Assembly: GCA_021846965.1 (NCBI GenBank)
Contig: JAJZWA010000020.1
Coordinates: 1-57,125 of the forward strand
DNA: 57,125 nt
Reading direction: 5' to 3'
Origin: Pseudomonadota bacterium
GTDB taxonomy: Bacteria > Pseudomonadota > Gammaproteobacteria > Burkholderiales > Burkholderiaceae_C
Below are positions 53,294 to 57,125 of the stretch, one piece after another (the first letter of the stretch is position 1; every line of letters starts with the position of its first letter). Made by a program: the position numbers and the translations under genes. The notes below the pieces were generated by a model. The model worked only from the letters and a program-made list of their open reading frames with translations. It was not told the origin of the DNA and searched no databases.

Positions 53294-53785
53294 ATGAGTT
53301 CCGATTCCCCCGTTCCCCAAGGCTCCGCGCGCCGCGGCGCCGCCGCCTCCGGGCTCGACCAGGCGGTGCTCGGCCATGTGCTGGGCTACCAGCTGGCGCG
53401 GGCGTCCATCCACACCCGCGCCGCCTTCCAGAAGGCCATCGGCGAGCCGCTGCGCCTGCGTCCGGTGGAGTTCACCATCCTGCAATTGCTGCGCCACAAT
53501 CGCCGCGCCACGCAAAAGCAGCTGGCGCGCGCGCTGGCCATCACGGCGCCCGGCATGACCGTGCTGCTGGATCGCCTCGAGTCGCGCGGCCTGATCCTGC
53601 GCGAGCGCAACGAGCACGACAAGCGTTCCGTGTTCGTGCGCCTGGAGCAGGCCGGAGAGGAACTCGCGGAGGCTTCGCTGCAGGCCTCGGGCGACATGGA
53701 GACCGAGGTGCTGCACGGCCTGTCGGCCGGTGAACGCCTGATGCTGTTCGAATTGCTGGACCGCGTGGCCCGCGGGGCGCGCTGA
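53294..53785 (+). CDS. MarR-family transcriptional regulator
   Basis: A 163-aa winged-helix regulator: helix dimerisation region (about 20-55), recognition part QLARALAITAPGMTVLLDRL, and wing GLILRERNEHDKRSVFVRL. MarR proteins of aromatic clusters usually bind phenolic acids or their CoA esters and repress transport or degradation genes. It lies between the importer operon and vanA, convergent with vanA, so its target is not certain. Confidence 0.88.
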   Translation: MSSDSPVPQGSARRGAAASGLDQAVLGHVLGYQLARASIHTRAAFQKAIGEPLRLRPVEFTILQLLRHNRRATQKQLARALAITAPGMTVLLDRLESRGLILRERNEHDKRSVFVRLEQAGEELAEASLQASGDMETEVLHGLSAGERLMLFELLDRVARGAR

Positions 53786-53816
53786 GACGCCGCGGTGGCC
53801 ACGGCCCGGCCGCGCC

Positions 53817-54866
53817 TCAGGCGACGGCGCCTTGCGCGAGGCCCTGCTCCGCCGCGATCAGGCGCTCGATGATGCGCCTCGACTGCACGCCTCCGGCATC
53901 GATGTTGAGCTTGAGCAGCGAGCGCTGGGGCTGGGCGCTGAGATTGCGCTGCTGACGCTCGAGCATCTCGCGGTCCTCGGAGAAGATCTTGCCCTGGCCC
54001 TCGCGGATGCGAGCGGTCAGCTCGGCGTCACCCGGCTTGAAGTTGCGCGCCATGCCCCAGAAATACCAGTGCGTGGTCTCGGTCTCCGGGGTGATGAAGT
54101 CCACCACGATGCTCGAGGCCTTGTAGCGGGCGTCGGCCTCGTAGCCGCCATGGCCGGCCAGCGCCACGCCGACCTCGATCATCACGTGGCTGGGCGGGGT
54201 GAAGCGGCAGATCTGCCAGCGGTCGCAGGGCTGGTCGTCGGGCAGCTCGTTGGCGCGCAGCGCCGCCGCCCAGAAGGGCGGAGCCTGGATGCCCTGCATG
54301 TGGCGGCTGGTGACCACCGCGTCGCCGTCGGCCCGGGTCTGCGGCACCGATTCCTCGATCTCGCGCTGCCCGATGCTGCCGGCGTGCACGTAGGTCTCGT
54401 GGGTCAGGTCCATCAGGTTGTCGATCATCAGCCGGTAGTCGCAGCCGATGTGGTACAGCCCGCCACCATAGGCCCACTCCGGGCTTTGCAGCCAGTCGAA
54501 GCGCGGGATCTTCGCCTCGTCGGCCAGGTCCGCTCGCCCGGGCCAGATCCAGATGAAGCCGTAGCGCTCGACCACGGGGAAGCTGCGGATGGAGGGAAAG
54601 CCCTGGACGCGCTGGCAGGGCATCGAGCACACGCGTCCGTCCGCCCCCATCTCCAGGCCGTGGTAGCCGCAGACCAGGCGGCCCTCGCGCACGAAGCCCA
54701 GCGAAAGCGGCGCGCCGCGGTGCGGGCAGAAATCCTCCACCGCGGCGACGCGGCCCTGGGCGTCGCGGAACAGGGCCACCGCGTGGCCGCACAGGGTGCG
54801 CCCCAGCGGCTTGCCGTCGATCTCGTCGGGCGTGCACGCGACGTACCAGGCGTTCTGCACGAACAT
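53817..54866 (-). CDS. vanA: Vanillate O-demethylase oxygenase subunit
   Basis: A 349-aa Rieske non-haem iron oxygenase. The Rieske cluster ligands are C47-x-H49 (CPHRG) and C66-x2-H69 (CGYHG). The mononuclear iron site is DLTHETYVH with H156 and H161. It matches VanA in length and in the start MFVQNAWYVAC. With VanB it demethylates vanillate to protocatechuate and formaldehyde, which feeds the lig operon. GGAGG precedes the ATG at 54866; the frame upstream overlaps the operator. Divergent from vanR. Confidence 0.9.
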   Translation of the reverse strand: MFVQNAWYVACTPDEIDGKPLGRTLCGHAVALFRDAQGRVAAVEDFCPHRGAPLSLGFVREGRLVCGYHGLEMGADGRVCSMPCQRVQGFPSIRSFPVVERYGFIWIWPGRADLADEAKIPRFDWLQSPEWAYGGGLYHIGCDYRLMIDNLMDLTHETYVHAGSIGQREIEESVPQTRADGDAVVTSRHMQGIQAPPFWAAALRANELPDDQPCDRWQICRFTPPSHVMIEVGVALAGHGGYEADARYKASSIVVDFITPETETTHWYFWGMARNFKPGDAELTARIREGQGKIFSEDREMLERQQRNLSAQPQRSLLKLNIDAGGVQSRRIIERLIAAEQGLAQGAVA

Positions 54867-54920
54867 GGTTCGAATCCTCCGTGAAAACCCCGAGCCACGA
54901 AGGCCCGGGAAAGCTTGGTG

Positions 54921-54932
54921 ATTGGATCCAAA
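54921..54932. promoter_or_regulatory. VanR operator, vanA-proximal
   Basis: ATTGGATCCAAA, 11 of 12 bases of the VanR palindrome ATTGGATCCAAT known from Caulobacter. It lies 54 bp upstream of vanA, between a TTGACG-like -35 on the minus strand (near 54955) and the gene, where a bound repressor would block transcription. Confidence 0.8.
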
Positions 54933-54983
54933 GTCGACCATAATTTGCATATATCGTCAAAAGGGTAAGCCCTGAACCGCAAC

Positions 54984-54995
54984 ATTGGATCCAAT
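54984..54995. promoter_or_regulatory. VanR operator, vanR-proximal
   Basis: A perfect 12-bp palindrome ATTGGATCCAAT, identical to the established Caulobacter VanR operator, ending 4 bp before the vanR ATG. It covers the place of the ribosome binding site, so VanR could autoregulate tightly. Confidence 0.88.
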
Positions 54996-54999
54996 CTGA

Positions 55000-55683
55000 A
55001 TGAGCCAGGATTCCATCCACGTCCTCAGCACCCTGCGTCGGCTGATCTCCGAGGGACGCTACGCGCCCGGGGAGCGCATGGCGGAGATCCCCGTGGCCGA
55101 ACAGCTCGGGGTGTCGCGCACGCCGGTGCGCCTGGCCTTCCGCACCCTGGAGCAGGAGGGGCTGCTGGAGAAGGCCGGCGCGCGCGGCTATGTGGTGCGG
55201 CGCTTTTCCGAGCAGGACGTGATGTGCGCGCTGGAGGTTCGGGGGGTGCTGGAGGGCCTGGCCGCGCGGCGCCTGGGCGAGCGCGGCGTGCCGCAGGCGA
55301 CGCGGCAGTTGCTGCTCGACTGCGTGGAGCAGGGCGCGAGCCTGCTGGCCGGAGGCGAGCTCGACGCGGCGGCCATCGCCGGCTGGAGCGAGGTGAACGC
55401 GCGATTCCACCACGCGATCATCGACTCCAGCGCCAGCCGCCCCATCGCCGACGCTATCGCCCGCAACGACCATCTGCCCTTCGCGTCCTCCGATTCGATC
55501 ATCATCGACACCACGCGCCTGGCGCAGGAATACGAGAAGCTGCGCGTCGCCCAGCTGCAGCACGCGCTGGTGCTGGATGCGCTGCTCAGTGGCGAAGCCG
55601 CGCGCGCCGAGATGCTGATGCGCGAACACGCCTACATCGGGCTGCGCTACGGACGCATGCTCGGCCTGAACACCCCCGTCTGA
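55000..55683 (+). CDS. vanR: GntR/FadR-type repressor VanR
   Basis: A 227-aa GntR-family repressor. The N-terminal winged helix (about 5-70) contains ERMAEIPVAEQLGVSRTPVR, and an FCD-type all-helical effector domain follows (about 85-215) with the metal-ligand His residues (NARFHHAI, REHAYIG). Vanillate is the expected inducer. The two palindromes in the divergent gap support the name. It lacks a normal ribosome site because the operator occupies it. vanB follows after 18 bp. Confidence 0.88.
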   Translation: MSQDSIHVLSTLRRLISEGRYAPGERMAEIPVAEQLGVSRTPVRLAFRTLEQEGLLEKAGARGYVVRRFSEQDVMCALEVRGVLEGLAARRLGERGVPQATRQLLLDCVEQGASLLAGGELDAAAIAGWSEVNARFHHAIIDSSASRPIADAIARNDHLPFASSDSIIIDTTRLAQEYEKLRVAQLQHALVLDALLSGEAARAEMLMREHAYIGLRYGRMLGLNTPV

Positions 55684-55701
55684 AGCCCCTTCTTTGCCAT
55701 C

Positions 55702-56673
55702 ATGAGCCATCCCCAAGCCGAGATCCAGTTGCGCGTGGCCGCCAAGCGCCTGATCGCCCAGGACATCTGCGCCCTCGAGCTGCGCCACCCCGACGGCGTG
55801 GCGCTGCCGCCATTCAGCGCCGGCGCGCATATCGACCTGCACCTGGGCGACAACCTGGTGCGCCAGTATTCCCTCGCCGGCGACCCGGCGGACACGTCGC
55901 GCTACCTGCTGGGCGTGCTGCGCGAGCCGGCGTCGCGCGGCGGCTCGCTGGCCGTGCACGACAGGCTGCGCGAGGGCGAGTTGCTGGGTGCCAGCCTGCC
56001 GCGCAACCATTTCCCGCTGGATCCGCGGGCCCCCCACAGTCTGCTGCTGGCCGGGGGCATCGGCATCACGCCGCTGCTGAGCATGGCCGAGCAACTGCAG
56101 CGGGAAGGCCGCGGCTTCGAGCTGCACTACTGCACGCGCTCGGCGTCGCGCACCGCCTTCACCGAGCGCCTGCGCGATGCCGCCTGGGCCCCGCGGGTGC
56201 GGCTGCACCACGACGATGCCCCGCCATCACAGCGCCTGGGCCTGCCCGGCGTGCTGGCGCATGCGCCGCTCGGCACGCATCTGTACGTGTGCGGACCCCG
56301 CGGCTTCATCGACTGGGTGCTGCAGGCCGCGCGCGAGGCCGCCTGGGACGAATCCCGCCTGCACCGCGAGTACTTCGCCGCGGCCGAGGCCGCGTCCCCC
56401 GCGGGCGGGGCCTTCGAGGTGGAACTGGCCTCCAGCGGCCGCGTGGTGCGGGTGGAGCCGGCGCAGACCATCGTGCAGGCGCTGGCCGCCGCAGGCGTGG
56501 ACCTGCCGACCTCCTGCGAGCAGGGCGTGTGCGGAACCTGCCTGACGCGCGTGCTCGGCGGCACGCCCGAGCACCGCGACTCCTACCTCACCGAGGAGGA
56601 ACGCGCCCGCAACGACCAGATGCTCCCTTGCTGCTCGCGCGCGCTCAGCGCCCGGCTGGTGCTGGAACTGTAG
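55702..56673 (+). CDS. vanB: Vanillate O-demethylase reductase subunit
   Basis: A 323-aa reductase with an FMN-binding barrel (RQYSLAGDP), an NADH-binding part (LLLAGGIGITPLLSMAEQL, CTRSASRTAF) and a C-terminal plant-type [2Fe-2S] domain with C272-x4-C277-x2-C280-x29-C310. It passes electrons from NADH to VanA. It is split from vanA here: vanR-vanB run one way and vanA the other. The ribosome site before the ATG is poor. Confidence 0.9.
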   Translation: MSHPQAEIQLRVAAKRLIAQDICALELRHPDGVALPPFSAGAHIDLHLGDNLVRQYSLAGDPADTSRYLLGVLREPASRGGSLAVHDRLREGELLGASLPRNHFPLDPRAPHSLLLAGGIGITPLLSMAEQLQREGRGFELHYCTRSASRTAFTERLRDAAWAPRVRLHHDDAPPSQRLGLPGVLAHAPLGTHLYVCGPRGFIDWVLQAAREAAWDESRLHREYFAAAEAASPAGGAFEVELASSGRVVRVEPAQTIVQALAAAGVDLPTSCEQGVCGTCLTRVLGGTPEHRDSYLTEEERARNDQMLPCCSRALSARLVLEL

Positions 56674-56709
56674 GGCAGGCGGGCGCGAAGGCCGCGACTC
56701 GGGCCGGAC

Positions 56710-57125
56710 TCAGGCCGCCGCCTTCGGGCCCAGCCCGAGCAGGCGCATGGCATTGGTCTTCAGGATGGGCTGGTGCACCTCGGGGCGGAATCCCGCCTGC
56801 TCGAAGTCCTTCATCCATCGCTCGGGGGTGATGAGGGGAAAGTCGGAGCCGAACAGCACGCGGTCGCGGAGCAGGGTGTTGGCGTACTGCACCAGTTGCT
56901 GCGGGAAATAGCGCGGGCTCCAGCCCGAGAGATCCAGCCAGACATTGGGCTTGTGCATGGCCACCGACAGCGCCTCGTCCTGCCAGGGCCAGGAAGGGTG
57001 GGCGATGACGATCTGCATGTCGGGGAAATCGATGGCCACGTCGTCCAGGTGCATCGGGTTGGAGTACTCCAGGCGCAGCCCGCCGCCGCAGCGCATGCCG
57101 CTGCCGATGCCCGAGTGCCCGCTGT
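56710..57125 (-). CDS. Amidohydrolase, C-terminal part (cut by the window end)
   Basis: At least 138 codons, open through the right edge; the visible part is the C-terminal half of an amidohydrolase_2 (TIM-barrel) protein. Family blocks are SGHSGIGSG at the edge, IVIAHPSWPW, VWLDLSGWSPRYFP and VLFGSDFPLITPERW, the last holding the catalytic Asp. Relatives include hydrolases and decarboxylases of hydroxylated aromatics, such as 4-hydroxyphenyl-beta-ketoacyl-CoA hydrolase. The context suggests a peripheral aromatic route, but the exact substrate cannot be read from this fragment. It is convergent with vanB. Confidence 0.8.
   Translation of the reverse strand, partial: SGHSGIGSGMRCGGGLRLEYSNPMHLDDVAIDFPDMQIVIAHPSWPWQDEALSVAMHKPNVWLDLSGWSPRYFPQQLVQYANTLLRDRVLFGSDFPLITPERWMKDFEQAGFRPEVHQPILKTNAMRLLGLGPKAAA

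Overview
The window is very GC-rich, densely coded DNA with G/C-biased third codon positions. Its gene families (a Pmd/Lig-type protocatechuate 4,5-cleavage operon, a Bordetella-like PagP, LysR and branched-chain ABC families, a VanA/VanB demethylase) point to a Betaproteobacterium of the order Burkholderiales, possibly near Comamonadaceae. No rRNA, tRNA, CRISPR array, integrase or insertion sequence was seen, so this looks like chromosomal backbone plus catabolic islands.

Layout. (1) 1-4.5 kb holds small envelope genes: a lipoprotein, an orphan MerE-like mercury transporter coupled to a small membrane protein, a Tat-exported GH64 beta-1,3-glucanase, a periplasmic DsrE-fold protein and an acylphosphatase. 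(2) 4.5-14.3 kb is a signalling block: an HD-GYP phosphodiesterase, a NarX/NarL-type kinase-regulator pair, then cheR, cheB, cheW, a soluble poly-HAMP chemoreceptor and a GAF protein with a dead GGDEF domain. There is no cheA or cheY, and the CheB receiver has lost its phospho-acceptor. (3) 14.4-18.2 kb has a LysR regulator divergent from an acyl-CoA dehydrogenase and a fused CoA-transferase. (4) 18.2-23.9 kb on the minus strand carries a MacA/MacB-like export system with a coupled DUF4087 protein, a membrane metallophosphoesterase and a hemolysin III homologue. (5) 23.9-25.8 kb has two paralogous small proteins of unknown function flanking an alpha/beta hydrolase. The paralogues share a long bipartite upstream element. 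(6) 26-38 kb is rich in c-di-GMP enzymes (two GGDEF-EAL proteins, one membrane diguanylate cyclase, one tandem HD-GYP), with a KGG-repeat stress protein, a small His-rich secreted protein and PagP among them.

(7) 38-57 kb is an aromatic catabolism island. A LysR regulator precedes ligJ-ligK-oxidoreductase-ligI-ligA-ligB-ligC, which together form most of the protocatechuate 4,5-cleavage pathway to pyruvate and oxaloacetate. A convergent SLC45-like transporter and a divergent operon of outer-membrane channel plus complete branched-chain-type ABC importer (SBP, LivG, LivF, LivH, LivM) follow. The lig promoter and the channel promoter carry the same 32-bp LysR-type operator at exactly the same distance from a CATAAT -10 box, so uptake and degradation are probably one regulon. 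A MarR gene comes next. Then vanA lies divergent from vanR-vanB, with two VanR palindromes in the gap. VanAB turns vanillate into protocatechuate, which feeds the lig operon. The window ends inside an amidohydrolase gene.

The best candidates for undescribed biology are the CheA-less NarX/NarL-Che hybrid module, the paralogue pair with its shared promoter element, and the two-promoter LysR regulon with identical geometry. Start codons, domain borders and promoter calls were made by eye; no database search was run.
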